Below, in pieces: positions 40,913-49,289 of a DNA stretch of 64,000 nucleotides. Numbering within the stretch: position 1 is the first letter of the stretch; every line of letters begins with the position of its first letter. The stretch comes from Thioploca sp. Lineage in GTDB: Bacteria > Pseudomonadota > Gammaproteobacteria > Beggiatoales > Beggiatoaceae. The translations under genes and the position numbers were made by a program. Where the stretch lies: positions 47,734 through 111,733 of the forward strand of contig JAAUSR010000008.1 of the NCBI GenBank assembly GCA_012032555.1, given 5' to 3'. The notes beneath the pieces are model-generated. The model worked only from the letters and a program-made list of their open reading frames with translations, was not told the origin of the DNA and did no database searches.

Positions 40913-41125
40913 TCAACTAGTAAAAGCACACGTTTTAGTGAGACTGAGTGGACGGCAACTGAAGAGAAGTCGTCCGCTAACTCCTTCGGTTTTATTTGGA
41001 GGACCAACTAGAGCACCAACACTGGGATGACGGTGCTGATCAGGAACGCTATAGGTAATAGCCGTAGCATTTTGTGTTACCACAACGAGGACAAACCACC
41101 ATAGCCATAAAAAATGGTGCTGCAT
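40913..41125 (-). pseudogene. Truncated N-terminus of a secreted trypsin-like protease
   Basis: From ATG 41125, with GGAGAG six bases upstream, the protein reads MQHHFLWLWWFVLVVVTQNATA (signal peptide) then ITYSVPDQHRHPSVGALVGPP, then CRPLSLTKTCAFTS-stop. The spacing resembles the start of S1-family proteases (mature start, HPxVGAL, then CSGTLIS...FLTAxHC), but the catalytic histidine region and everything after it are missing. The gene is cut off beside a dispersed repeat. The family call is inference from pattern. The track start at 41182 overlaps the divergent methylase gene and is not used. Confidence 0.45.
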
Positions 41126-41156
41126 ATAACTCTCCGTATAATATACGTTACTAAAA

Positions 41157-42239
41157 ATGCCTATCCTCGAACTCAAACCCACTCACAAAATAATTAAAGA
41201 CTACTACCAAGAAATCAACCAGCTACCTTTGACTTCGCAATCGTTTAGTAAAGCCGAGTTTATTAAGCAGCATCAATTGGATAAGTTTTATACCGTCTTA
41301 GAACATGCCGCTGCAACGATTGACGATTATGGCGATAAGCAGACCTTTTTAAATACCGTGTATGAGCGGTTCTTTCAAGGCTTTGCGGTCAAAATCGCTG
41401 ATACACATGGCATCGTTTACACACCGCAGCCGCTGGTGGAATTTATGGTCAAATCGGTCGAGGAAATTTTACAGCGGGAATTTGGAAAATCGTTGGCGAG
41501 TGAGGAGGTGCATATTATTGATCCGTTTGTGGGCACTGGAAATTTTATTGTCAGGATTTTGCGGGAGATTCGTCAGTTAGATGTCACGCAATTGAAGAAT
41601 AAGTATCAGCAAGAGTTGCATTGTAATGAAGTGATGTTATTGCCCTATTACATTGCCTGTATGAATATCGAACATGCCTTTTATGAATTGACCGGAGAAT
41701 ATCAGCCGATTGAAGGCATTTGTTTAGTCGATACCTTTGAATTGATTGAGGATAGGCAGATGGAGATGTTTGTGCTAGAGAACACACAAAGGGTGCAGCA
41801 GCAAAAGGAAGCACCGATCTTTGTGATTATCGGGAATCCGCCGTATAACGTGGGGCAGCAGAATGAAAATGATAATAATAAGAATCGGAAGTATCCGAAG
41901 TTAGATCAGATGGTTTCTGAAACTTATGCTGCAAATTCTAAAGCGACCAATAAAAATGCGTTGTCGGATGTGTATGTGAAAGCGTTTAAGTGGGCGACGT
42001 GGCGATTAGAAAGAAGGAATGAAGGGATTATTGCATTTGTCAGTAATAACAGTTTTTTGGAGAATATTGCGTTTGACGGAATGCGCAGTTATTTAGAAAA
42101 GGAATTTTCAAAAATTTACGTTTTGGATTTAGGGGGTAATGTGAGAAAAAATCCTAAGTTATCGGGGACCACTCATAATGTCTTTGGCATTCAAGTAGGT
42201 GTGAGTATTACGATGTTAGTTAAGAAGGCAAAATCATGA
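41157..42239 (+). pseudogene. Type ISP-like restriction-modification enzyme, methylase part (internally deleted, 3' broken)
   Basis: 360 aa. The first 20 residues (MPILELKPTHKIIKDYYQEI) are those I recall from large single-chain type ISP-like/N-6 methylase enzymes. The text then jumps to the region just before the methylase (FIKQHQLDKFYTVLEHAAATIDDYG...), so the N-terminal nuclease part, normally over 200 residues, is missing. The methylase core is intact: VYTPQPLVEFMVKS, DPFVGTGNFIVRIL, and the catalytic NPPY in VIIGNPPYNVGQQ. It ends at VGVSITMLVKKAKS where family members continue for hundreds of residues. The missing middle and tail are partly found at 43164–43816. DNA cleavage is not possible in this form. 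Confidence 0.75.
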
Positions 42240-42301
42240 GTATTGAACAGATTATTTTACAAAAATTGCATGAATTACCTTTCAATAAAAAATATAAATA
42301 A
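42236..42301 (+). pseudogene. Fragment of DUF2281-like antitoxin
   Basis: MSIEQIILQKLHELPFNKKY-K-stop. The first 17 residues match the start of DUF2281-type antitoxins (typically MSxEQxIxxKLxxLPxxKQxEVLDF), then the frame ends. It begins exactly where the methylase frame stops (ATGA overlap), so its arrival probably truncated the methylase. Confidence 0.45.
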
Positions 42302-42313
42302 TCAAAAGTTACT

Positions 42314-42754
42314 ATGAAAATCTATTTTGATACCTGTAGTTTACAACGCCCATTAGATGATAAAAGTCAACTTCGTATTGCTCTCGAAGCAGAAGCCATT
42401 TTGGGTTTAATAACTTTGGTTGAAATGGAAACCTTGGAATTGATTTCTTCAGAAACCTTACTATTTGAAGTCCAAAAAACGCCCAATATTCATAGAAAAC
42501 ATTATATTTTGAGCGTGTTAAATAAAGGACGGACTTTTATTGTGTTAAATGATGACATCAAAAAACGAGCTCGTACCCTAAATCAAATCGGCATTAAATC
42601 AGTGGATGCTTTGCATTTAGCTTGTGCTGAAGCCGCCAAGGCCGATTATTTTTGTACTTGCGACGATACCTTGTTGAAAAAAGCCCAAGCATTAACCGAT
42701 AATCAAATCAGAGCGGTTTCACCACTAGAATTAATTGAGGCCATTGAGATATGA
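42314..42754 (+). CDS. PIN-domain ribonuclease toxin
   Basis: 146 aa. PIN fold acidic residues: MKIYFDTCSLQRPLDD (first Asp), LISSETLLFEV, then GIKSVDALHLACAEAAKADYFCTCDDTLL (second and third Asp clusters). Type II toxins of this kind cut RNA. The next gene overlaps it by 4 bp (ATGA) and is the probable partner. The module sits inside a broken restriction-modification gene. Confidence 0.8.
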   Translation: MKIYFDTCSLQRPLDDKSQLRIALEAEAILGLITLVEMETLELISSETLLFEVQKTPNIHRKHYILSVLNKGRTFIVLNDDIKKRARTLNQIGIKSVDALHLACAEAAKADYFCTCDDTLLKKAQALTDNQIRAVSPLELIEAIEI

Positions 42755-42999
42755 AGATCCAAACCAAATCTTTAAATGACATTAACCAGGAAGCCATAAC
42801 CTTCTTATGTCAACAAATGGGGTTAGTCAACACCGTACGTTTCATTAATCAGTTTACCACGGGCTATGGTAATTATACCGAAGAGCGAGAACAGTTGTTT
42901 GCCAAACTAACTTTAGATGAAGTCGTGTTAGAGATAGAAGAAATGAGAAATCAAGGTATTTTTACCGCTATGAGAAAATCGCACACCGTAGCCGAGTAG
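42751..42999 (+). CDS. Small partner of the PIN toxin (putative antitoxin)
   Basis: 82 aa (MKIQTKSLNDINQEAITFLCQQMGLVNTVRFINQF). Start overlaps the toxin stop, so expression is coupled. I have seen this small protein type downstream of such PIN genes, but cannot name a domain with certainty. No DNA-binding motif is obvious. Confidence 0.6.
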   Translation: MKIQTKSLNDINQEAITFLCQQMGLVNTVRFINQFTTGYGNYTEEREQLFAKLTLDEVVLEIEEMRNQGIFTAMRKSHTVAE

Positions 43000-43022
43000 G
43001 GTGTGGCTTGCTAGCCCGTAGG

Positions 43023-43162
43023 TTTACTGCCATTAAGTTAAGCTCTTGACTTCCCCCTTTGGAAAAGGGGGAGAGAGGGGGATTTCTTGGAAAGTCAACC
43101 GCTTCAAATCCCCCCTAGCCCCCTTTGAAAAAGGGGGGAATCCTTAACTTAATAGCAGTGAC
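43023..43162. mobile_element. MITE-like element, second copy
   Basis: Ends TTTACTGCCATTAAGTTAAG (43023–43042) and CTTAACTTAATAGCAGTGA (43143–43161) are inverted repeats related to those at 40666/40823. The interior is palindromic with AAAGGGGGAG and CCCCCCTAGCCCCCTTT. It forms the left border of the restriction-modification C-terminal fragment, and no target duplication is visible. Confidence 0.75.
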
Positions 43163-43163
43163 A

Positions 43164-43816
43164 CACCGCCAAGAAAACCTCACGAACTGGGCACTCAAAC
43201 ATTTCCAACGTCACTACCAAGACGACACGATTACTAAATGGGCGATTTTCTACTACATTTATGGACTTCTCCACCATTCCCATTATCGCGAGAAATACGC
43301 CGCTAACCTCAAGCGAGAACTGCCCAGAATTCCTTTGGCTCCTGATTTTTGGGCTTTCTCCAAAGCCGGCGAACGGCTGGCTGAACTTCATATTCACTAT
43401 GAACAACAGTCTGAATATCCGCTTAAGAAAGTATTCAAGTCTGATACACGCCCGTCTTATCGCGTTGACAAGCTGCGTTTGACCAAAGAAAAAGACGCAA
43501 TTATCTATAATGAGACGCTCACCTTAACAGGCATTCCTCCAGAAACCTTTTTTCAATATCGCTTAGGAACCGCTCGGCACTAGAGTGGGTGATAGACCAG
43601 TACCAAGTGAAAATTGATGGACATAGCGGCTCTCGCGATAAACTCGAAAAACTTAACGATTATCAATATAAAACCACCAAAGGAAGCGGTATCCTCAACG
43701 ACCCGAATCGCTTAGATGATGAACAATACCTTTTGCGCTTGATTGGGCAGGTGATTACTGTGAGTTTAGAGACGGTAAGGATTGTAGAGGAGTTATCGGA
43801 ATTGATTCGGTGTTAG
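43164..43816 (+). pseudogene. C-terminal fragment of the type ISP-like enzyme, with a frameshift
   Basis: The track gives 43125–43583 and 43589–43816. Reading through, HRQENLTNWALKHFQRHYQD then WAIFYYIYGLLHHSHYREKYAANLKRELPRIPLAPDFWAF and GIPPETFFQYRL are the specificity region of the enzyme at 41157–42239. The first frame ends GTARH-stop; one base over gives RNRSALEWVIDQYQVK, the family sequence, to VITVSLETVRIVEEL at the end. So a single-base lesion lies near 43566–43575. The first 13 codons of the track ORF come from the MITE-like element. Roughly the middle third of the enzyme is lost. Confidence 0.75.
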
Positions 43817-43845
43817 TGTTATTTTTTTGAGTAAAGGAGGTAAAG

Positions 43846-44115
43846 ATGCAAGTCAGTGTTGAGATAGATAAGGAATTGCTTGAACAGGCCATGTTACTCA
43901 GTCAAGCACAAAATGTTAGTGAACTTTTGCAGCAAGCTTTACAGACATTAGTTCATACTAGTTCTAAATCTACAGAAATATCTGCGCGGCAAGCTCTATT
44001 AGCAGAAATGTTGGCTATTGCAGAGCGGTGCGCGGCGTTACCCGATATCGATACTCGCCCAGAATCGGAAATTTTAGGATATAACGCACAGGGATTATTG
44101 ACCCATGGTGATTGA
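43846..44115 (+). CDS. VapB-like antitoxin
   Basis: 89 aa: MQVSVEIDKELLEQAMLLSQAQNVSELLQQALQTLV (ribbon-helix-helix-like start), then a linker and the tail RPESEILGYNAQGLLTHGD. AAAGGAGG upstream of the ATG is strong. It overlaps the truncated PIN gene by 11 bp, the usual vapBC arrangement. Confidence 0.75.
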   Translation: MQVSVEIDKELLEQAMLLSQAQNVSELLQQALQTLVHTSSKSTEISARQALLAEMLAIAERCAALPDIDTRPESEILGYNAQGLLTHGD

Positions 44116-44326
44116 TACCTCCGTTTTGATTGCCATCTTCTTAAAAGAACCCGAAGCACTTCACTTGATGCAGGCGATTGTTGACAGTGAAAAACGGATC
44201 ATGAGTGCTTTCTCGCTTTTAGAAACCAGCCTGGTGATTTTGGCCCGTAAGGGAGAATTAGGTTTGGCGGAACTCAACAAATTGTTGAAACTGATTAAGG
44301 TTGAAGTCATCTTTATTGCGATTTAA
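44105..44326 (+). pseudogene. Truncated VapC-like PIN toxin
   Basis: 73 aa: MVIDTSVLIAIFLKEPEA (first Asp of the PIN site) and FSLLETSLVILARKGELG, then stops at VEVIFIAI. Full VapC proteins are about 130 residues with two further acidic clusters, which are absent here, so the toxin should be inactive while the antitoxin remains. The following 120 bp show no continuing frame. Confidence 0.7.
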
Positions 44327-44449
44327 AACCCTTAAGTTGAGAACGGCTAAGAGCTTGGCTTCAACTATGCAAAATTGCTAGAATGAAATCTTTCACACCT
44401 AACCCCAATTTAGAATCTTACTTCTGTTCATCATTTAAGACGAGATCTC

Positions 44450-45814
44450 ATGAAACTCGCTATTATTATCCTCGCCGCTGGGCTAGGTAAACGGATGCAT
44501 TCAGACCTCCCCAAAGTCTTACATCGCCTAGCTAATAAGCCACTAATTCACCACGTGGTTGATACTGCATTAGCACTTCAGCCAGAAAGTATTCATATTG
44601 TTTATGGTCATGGTGGTCAACAAGTGCTTCAAGCTCTCGCACAGGTTCCCATCATTGGGGTAGAGCAAACTCAACAACTGGGTACGGGACATGCCGTGGC
44701 TCAAGCTATGCCACACATTACTGATGATGCGATGGTGTTAATTTTGTGTGGCGATGTCCCGCTCACTCGTCTGAATACCTTGCAAAAGCTTTGTGCTCAA
44801 ATAACTAATTCTCACAGTCTGGGCATTCTCACCGTCAAGTTAGAACAACCACAAGGCTACGGTCGAATAGTCAGAAATAGTCAAGGACAAGTCACACAAA
44901 TTGTCGAAGAAAAAGAAGCGGATGATACCATTAAGCAAATTAAGGAAGTCAATGCCGGTATTCTTATCGCGCCGGCGACCTATTTACGTCGTTGGTTAAC
45001 GATGCTCAATAATAATAACGCACAAGGCGAATATTATTTGACTGATATCGTTGCCTTAGCTGTGCAGGAAAATTTGACGATTCATACCACTTGCTCAACG
45101 GATATCTATGAAGTCATGGGTGTCAATGATCGTCTACAATTAGCCACCTTAGAACGTTATTATCAACAACAACAAGCTACTCAATTAATGCAAGCTGGGG
45201 TAACGCTAATTGATCCAACTCGGCTAGATATACGAGGTACAGTCCAAGCCGGACGTGATGTGACAATTGATGTCAACGTTATTTTAGCCGGTGAAATTAA
45301 GCTAGGAAATCGAGTCAAGATTGGTCCCCATACAGTTATTCGGAACGCCCAAATTGCCGATGAGGTTGAAATTCTCTCTCATTGTGTGATTGAAGATGTC
45401 ATCATTGGTCCCGGTTGTCGAATTGGGCCGTTTGCACGCTTACGTCCGGAAACGGTATTAGCCGAACAAGTCCACATTGGTAACTTCGTTGAAATTAAAA
45501 AATCCACCGTGGCTCACCACAGTAAGATTAGTCACCTAAGTTATATCGGTGACAGTGAAGTGGGTAGCGAAGTCAATATTGGTGCGGGAACCATCACTTG
45601 TAATTACGATGGTGCTAATAAATATAAAACGATTATCGGTGATCGTGCTTTCATTGGCTCTGATACGCAACTCGTTGCACCTGTCACCGTCGGTGCTGAT
45701 GCGACGATTGGTGCTGGTTCTACCATTACTAGAAATACACCACCGGAGAGATTAACTTTAAGCCGTAGCCCACAACAAACCATTACGGGTTGGCAACGTC
45801 CACGGAAGAAATAA
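44450..45814 (+). CDS. glmU: Bifunctional UDP-GlcNAc pyrophosphorylase / GlcN-1-P acetyltransferase
   Basis: 454 aa. N-terminal nucleotidyltransferase: IILAAGLGKRMHSDLPKVLH, QLGTGHAVAQAMP, GDVPLTR, ILTVKLEQPQGYGRIVR, VNAGILIAP. From about residue 245 it has left-handed beta-helix hexapeptides (RIGPFARLRPETVLAEQVHIGNFVEIKKS, SHLSYIGDSEVG, GAGTITCNYDGANKYKT). It makes UDP-GlcNAc for peptidoglycan and LPS. Complete, and isolated among accessory genes. Confidence 0.97.
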   Translation: MKLAIIILAAGLGKRMHSDLPKVLHRLANKPLIHHVVDTALALQPESIHIVYGHGGQQVLQALAQVPIIGVEQTQQLGTGHAVAQAMPHITDDAMVLILCGDVPLTRLNTLQKLCAQITNSHSLGILTVKLEQPQGYGRIVRNSQGQVTQIVEEKEADDTIKQIKEVNAGILIAPATYLRRWLTMLNNNNAQGEYYLTDIVALAVQENLTIHTTCSTDIYEVMGVNDRLQLATLERYYQQQQATQLMQAGVTLIDPTRLDIRGTVQAGRDVTIDVNVILAGEIKLGNRVKIGPHTVIRNAQIADEVEILSHCVIEDVIIGPGCRIGPFARLRPETVLAEQVHIGNFVEIKKSTVAHHSKISHLSYIGDSEVGSEVNIGAGTITCNYDGANKYKTIIGDRAFIGSDTQLVAPVTVGADATIGAGSTITRNTPPERLTLSRSPQQTITGWQRPRKK

Positions 45815-45888
45815 CTTGTCCTATCAATCGGTGATTTCGGTAACGCGGTTCTTAGAAAATAAATGAATGATGGCAATCCAACAGTCAA

Positions 45889-46038
45889 ATACCCGTCAAA
45901 AGAAAGAAAAAACAAGAATTGACTGCAGCGGATAAAAAATATAATCGACAATTGGCTTCTCTTCGTTATCCAATTGAGCAGGTTAATCGACGTTGTAAGA
46001 TTTTTCGAGTTGGAATGCCGTGGTGGCAGCTTTTTTAG
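45889..46038 (+). mobile_element. Remnant of an IS5-type transposase C-terminus
   Basis: Absent from the track because it has no start. The open stretch reads IPVKRKKKQELTAADKKYNR then QLASLRYPIEQVNRRCKIFRV, the pattern (KxNRxLxxxRxxVEHVNRRLKIFR) near the end of IS5-family DDE transposases. It then runs into unrelated sequence and a stop. No terminal repeats or remaining transposase are nearby, so this is an old remnant after glmU. Confidence 0.6.
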
Positions 46039-46155
46039 GTTAATGGCACAAGTTGAACACGCATGGGGCGTTAATCCCCATCCGATTTTGAGTCGGCGCC
46101 GTTATGATGGCTTTGGTATCTTTCCAGCGGTGGCTATTAAAATAACCCATCGTTA

Positions 46156-46731
46156 CTATGGATCAAAGGTAATTTTTTCATAGACTTCCACCAGGAGTAA
46201 TTGGCAAGCGAGTATGTCCAAATGGATCACGCCTTCGGTTCCTTTGGCTTCATTGAGTAGCCAACTATCTTTGTCGTAGCGTTGATAATGTTCAATATGG
46301 ATTTCGTCTTGAGCGACCAACAAATAATCGTTCAGTGAATCCAAACTGCGGTAATGTTCAAACTTCTTGCCTCGATCATAACTCTCTGTGGATTCTGATA
46401 GAACTTCAATGAGTACGGCTGGGTTAAGCAGCGTATCCTTATGCTGGTCATCAAATTGCGGTGAACCACAAACAACCGCGAGATCCGGGTAAGTATACAA
46501 ACCGGTCGCGCTGACTTTAACTCGCATATCGTTGGCATAAATTTCACAGGGTCGTTGACGCAATTGGTTGTAAAGCAAAGTTGCGATACTAATAACAATT
46601 AGGTTATGCGCCCGGCTCGCCCCGGTCATGGCGAAAATTTCACCTTGATAGTATTCGTGCTTGGTTGGCGCTTGGCGTTCAAATTGTAGATAATCGGCTA
46701 GCGTTAGGTCAGTTTTGGGTTGCACCGTCAT
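46156..46731 (-). CDS. Uma2-family PD-(D/E)XK protein
   Basis: 191 aa. LTLADYLQFERQAPTKHEYYQGEIFAMTGAS, NDMRVKVSATGLYTYPDLAVVCG (catalytic PD and later E/K in LLNPAVLIEVLSESTESYDRGKKFEHYRSL) and YLLVAQDEIHIEHYQR define the Uma2 (DUF820) family. It has the restriction-endonuclease fold, its function is unknown, and it is abundant in cyanobacteria and large sulfur bacteria. It lies alone, with a dispersed hairpin repeat upstream. Confidence 0.9.
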   Translation of the reverse strand: MTVQPKTDLTLADYLQFERQAPTKHEYYQGEIFAMTGASRAHNLIVISIATLLYNQLRQRPCEIYANDMRVKVSATGLYTYPDLAVVCGSPQFDDQHKDTLLNPAVLIEVLSESTESYDRGKKFEHYRSLDSLNDYLLVAQDEIHIEHYQRYDKDSWLLNEAKGTEGVIHLDILACQLLLVEVYEKITFDP

Positions 46732-46762
46732 GAGTACGTCGTTCCTGTTAGAATTTTTTCCG

Positions 46763-46820
46763 GTAGTATAAACCTGACCGATTTCAAAAACCGGTCAGTT
46801 TTTTTGGAAAAATCACTACT
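46763..46820 (-). terminator. Second copy of the dispersed hairpin repeat
   Basis: Reverse complement of the unit at 15362–15418. AACCTGACCG and CGGTCAGTTT form a 9-of-10 stem followed on the plus strand by seven T. It lies just past the stop of the beta-helix gene and before the Uma2 gene, so it can separate these two minus-strand transcripts. Confidence 0.6.
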
Positions 46821-46870
46821 TTTTTAGCACTACCCGTCTTTAGGCTTGCGTATGTGCAACATACCGTTTG

Positions 46871-48706
46871 CTAACGGGTTAGCCATTGTTCTCCGGTCCA
46901 TTCATTCCTCCCCGGTCGAGGGGTGATATAAATCTGACCAGAGGGAATTTCTTGGATTCCATAACACCCGTTGAGATTCACTGCAACAGCGGCGTGATAA
47001 ACTTCCCCTTGAATTTCACTGCCTTTAGCCGGAATTGGTTTGGAAATAACGAGTTGTGGATTGGTAACCGCTTCACAAGTTCCAGCTACCACCGGTTCTG
47101 CTTGCCAAATATAGAATCCTTGAGTTCCGTATTCTGCTAGCGTTTCCCATCTAATCGCATCGGACTCGATAGTGAAAGATCCCAAGGTGGCTAAAGCGGG
47201 TTTCTGATATTCATAAGCGCCAATATCACAATGATTGCCGGCTGAACTTCCAAAGCGAGCCACACCACGTTGATCCAGACCATTTACAGGTTCAGCCGCA
47301 CAAATCGTATCATCACCAACATCAATAGCGGGACTGCCTCGCAGTAAAGCGTGAGTGAAAGTTGGACCGCCGTTATTGGCTAATGGCCCTAATTTGGGAT
47401 CGCCGGAGAAGGTGGGGTTACAACTGCCGTCGCCGATGAAGTTGTTGAGGTTGGTGTCAATAGTGCCCCAATCATCACAATCTCCATTGGTGTTGTTGGC
47501 GATGAGGGTGTTTTGAAGGTTTAAAATGCCTCTATTAAGAATACCACCACCCTCATCCTGTACAGATACGTTTTCTGATATAGTACTATTGGTAAGAGTT
47601 AAAGTGCCACCATCGTTATAGATCCCACCGCTCCTAGGCTCATCTGAGTTATCTTCGACTACATTTCTTGACACGGTACTATTGATAAGAGTTAAAGTGC
47701 CACCATTGTTATAGATCCCACCACTCCCAGGATTGTAGTTACTTTTGACTATATTCTCTGATACGGTACTATTGATAATAGTCAAAGTACCTCCATCATT
47801 GTTAATACCACCAGCAGGATCACCAGCGGAATTTTCTGACACAGTACTATCAGTAATGGTTAAAGTACCATCATTTATAATACCACCACCATTGTTCTTC
47901 ACAGTACTATTGGTTAAAATTAAAGTACTACCATAAATGTTTTCAATACCAGTACCCTTATTTTTTAATATTTTACTATTGGTTATAGTTACAGTACCAT
48001 GAAGATTACCGATGCCACGATCATCGTTTTCTGATACGGTACTACCGTTAACCGTTAAAGTTCCCTCATTATAGATGCTAAATTGTTCATTTCCTACCAC
48101 CATAATGCGGATGATATCACTATTGTTTCCTAATATTACCTTATTTAAGGCCAAAATATCCCCGTTATCAATGTCAATAGTACACTCATAATAACCCTCA
48201 TAAGTTTGTGACACCTGACTATTAGTAAGAGTTAAAGTACCAAGATTATGGATACCACCAGCAATTCCATTTTCATAACAATATGAGATGGCCTTTCCTT
48301 CAATAATCTTAACCCCATTAATTTTAACCGTTGCACCAGAGTCAATGTAGAAAACGTTAGTCTGAAAGTTGCCACTCAAAGTCAACTTCTCCGCCCCTGG
48401 CCCTTTCAAAATCAAATTGCTCGTAATCTTCAACTGAGCAGATAACGTGATAGTCCCATTTAATCCCACTAAATCAATCACATCATCACCACTGCCCGCC
48501 AAACAATCACCTACCCCAGCCGTATCTTGATTAGCATTGTCCAACGCTTCTCGTAAAGTACACTGACCGTCGGCTAGTGTTGTATCCTCTAAACTGTTGA
48601 CGATTATAGTCGCAGCGAATAACGATTGACCTAAACCACTAAACATCAGTAACCCCGTGGCTAAATAGTGGTCTCTTAACCAGCGGGGAAGTTGGGTTAG
48701 ATTCAT
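46871..48706 (-). CDS. Secreted CSLREA / choice-of-anchor Q beta-helix protein
   Basis: 611 aa. The signal peptide (MNLTQLPRWLRDHYLATGLL...LFAATI) is followed by the CSLREA-type start IVNSLEDTTLADGQCTLREALDNANQ. Residues about 85–420 are right-handed beta-helix repeats (IYNDGGTLTLTNSTISENV and variants). The choice-of-anchor Q module follows: DPKLGPLANNGGPTFTHALLRGSPAIDVG, then CDIGAYEYQ. A final 100-residue region (WETLAEYGTQGFYIWQAE) resembles a Fn3-like repeat with Cys. It is a surface or exported protein, role unknown. A paralogue lies at the right end of the window. Confidence 0.88.
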   Translation of the reverse strand: MNLTQLPRWLRDHYLATGLLMFSGLGQSLFAATIIVNSLEDTTLADGQCTLREALDNANQDTAGVGDCLAGSGDDVIDLVGLNGTITLSAQLKITSNLILKGPGAEKLTLSGNFQTNVFYIDSGATVKINGVKIIEGKAISYCYENGIAGGIHNLGTLTLTNSQVSQTYEGYYECTIDIDNGDILALNKVILGNNSDIIRIMVVGNEQFSIYNEGTLTVNGSTVSENDDRGIGNLHGTVTITNSKILKNKGTGIENIYGSTLILTNSTVKNNGGGIINDGTLTITDSTVSENSAGDPAGGINNDGGTLTIINSTVSENIVKSNYNPGSGGIYNNGGTLTLINSTVSRNVVEDNSDEPRSGGIYNDGGTLTLTNSTISENVSVQDEGGGILNRGILNLQNTLIANNTNGDCDDWGTIDTNLNNFIGDGSCNPTFSGDPKLGPLANNGGPTFTHALLRGSPAIDVGDDTICAAEPVNGLDQRGVARFGSSAGNHCDIGAYEYQKPALATLGSFTIESDAIRWETLAEYGTQGFYIWQAEPVVAGTCEAVTNPQLVISKPIPAKGSEIQGEVYHAAVAVNLNGCYGIQEIPSGQIYITPRPGRNEWTGEQWLTR

Positions 48707-48767
48707 AGTTTGAAACTCTCCTTTTTAGATTCGTAGGGTAGAACGAAGTGACAACCACTGTTATGGC

Positions 48768-48795
48768 GGGTTTCGCTGCGCTCTACCCACCCTAC
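48768..48795. repeat. Dispersed repeat GGGTTTC..TGCGCTCTACCCACCCTAC, copy 2
   Basis: 26 of 28 positions equal to 29802–29829. The left flank GTAGGGTAGAACGAAGTGAC (48732–48751) is an imperfect inverted copy, so the unit can fold like a REP-type palindrome. Confidence 0.7.
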
Positions 48796-48946
48796 TTTAA
48801 TAATTGCAGAACAAAATTAAGCCGGAGTATTGTGGCATACAATCAATTTTTTGTCTTTTACGCAAGTGTCCAATTAACGTAATAATTTGATAAATAACAT
48901 TTTTCCATTTAATTTAATTATTAATGATGTGGTTTATTGCGGCGGA

Positions 48947-49051
48947 ATTTGACGATGGTGTCAAATTGGACTATTTAAGAGGTAAAAAAATTTGACAAAA
49001 GTGTCAAATTGGACAAAGTTTATGCCAACTCATTTGACAGATCTGTCCAAT
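48947..49051. promoter_or_regulatory. Array of three TTTGAC-N6-GTCAAA palindromes
   Basis: AATTTGAC-GATGGT-GTCAAATT (48947–48968), AATTTGAC-AAAAGT-GTCAAATT (48990–49011) and ATTTGAC-AGATCT-GTCCAAT (49032–49051) share the same arms and 6-base spacer length. Their centres lie 43 and 41 bp apart, about four helical turns, so they face the same side of DNA. The first two are also followed by GGAC. This is the layout of a multi-site operator for a dimeric regulator; the regulator is unknown. Confidence 0.7.
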
Positions 49052-49162
49052 AGCAAATTGAGTGTGGGAATTAATTTGTGATGAAATTTTTTTATTTATA
49101 GATAAATAAATGTTATAATTAATTAGTATAAAGTTCAGTTTCGCTCTTCTCACCCTACAAGA

Positions 49163-49289
49163 TTACTGCTTTACTCCCCCTCCTTACTAAGGAGGGGGTC
49201 GGGGGGTGGTTAAGAAAATCAAGGCTATTTCACACCCCAACCCTCCTTAATTAAGGAGGGGAGAACAAAATGCTTAACTTAAAGGTAGA
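49163..49289. mobile_element. MITE-like element, third (degenerate) copy
   Basis: Left end TTACTGCTTTACT and right end ATGCTTAACTTAAAGGTAGAA recall the terminal repeats of the 40666–40823 element, and the interior has the same CCCCTCCTTACTAAGGAGGGG and CTCCTTAATTAAGGAGGGG blocks with a GGGGGGTGGTTAAGAAA middle. The ends are more diverged, and no target duplication is visible. Confidence 0.65.

Noticed and set aside
43019-43165. CRISPR-like repeated GGGGG/CCCCC blocks
   Set aside because: The blocks are inverted, not direct, and belong to the MITE-like palindromes; no regular spacer array exists here or elsewhere in the window.
45974-46183. ORF with AQVEHAWGVNPHPILSRRRYDGFGIFP
   Set aside because: It starts inside the transposase remnant and overlaps the Uma2 gene; the middle looks protein-like but matches nothing I can name. 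Possibly part of a decayed gene.
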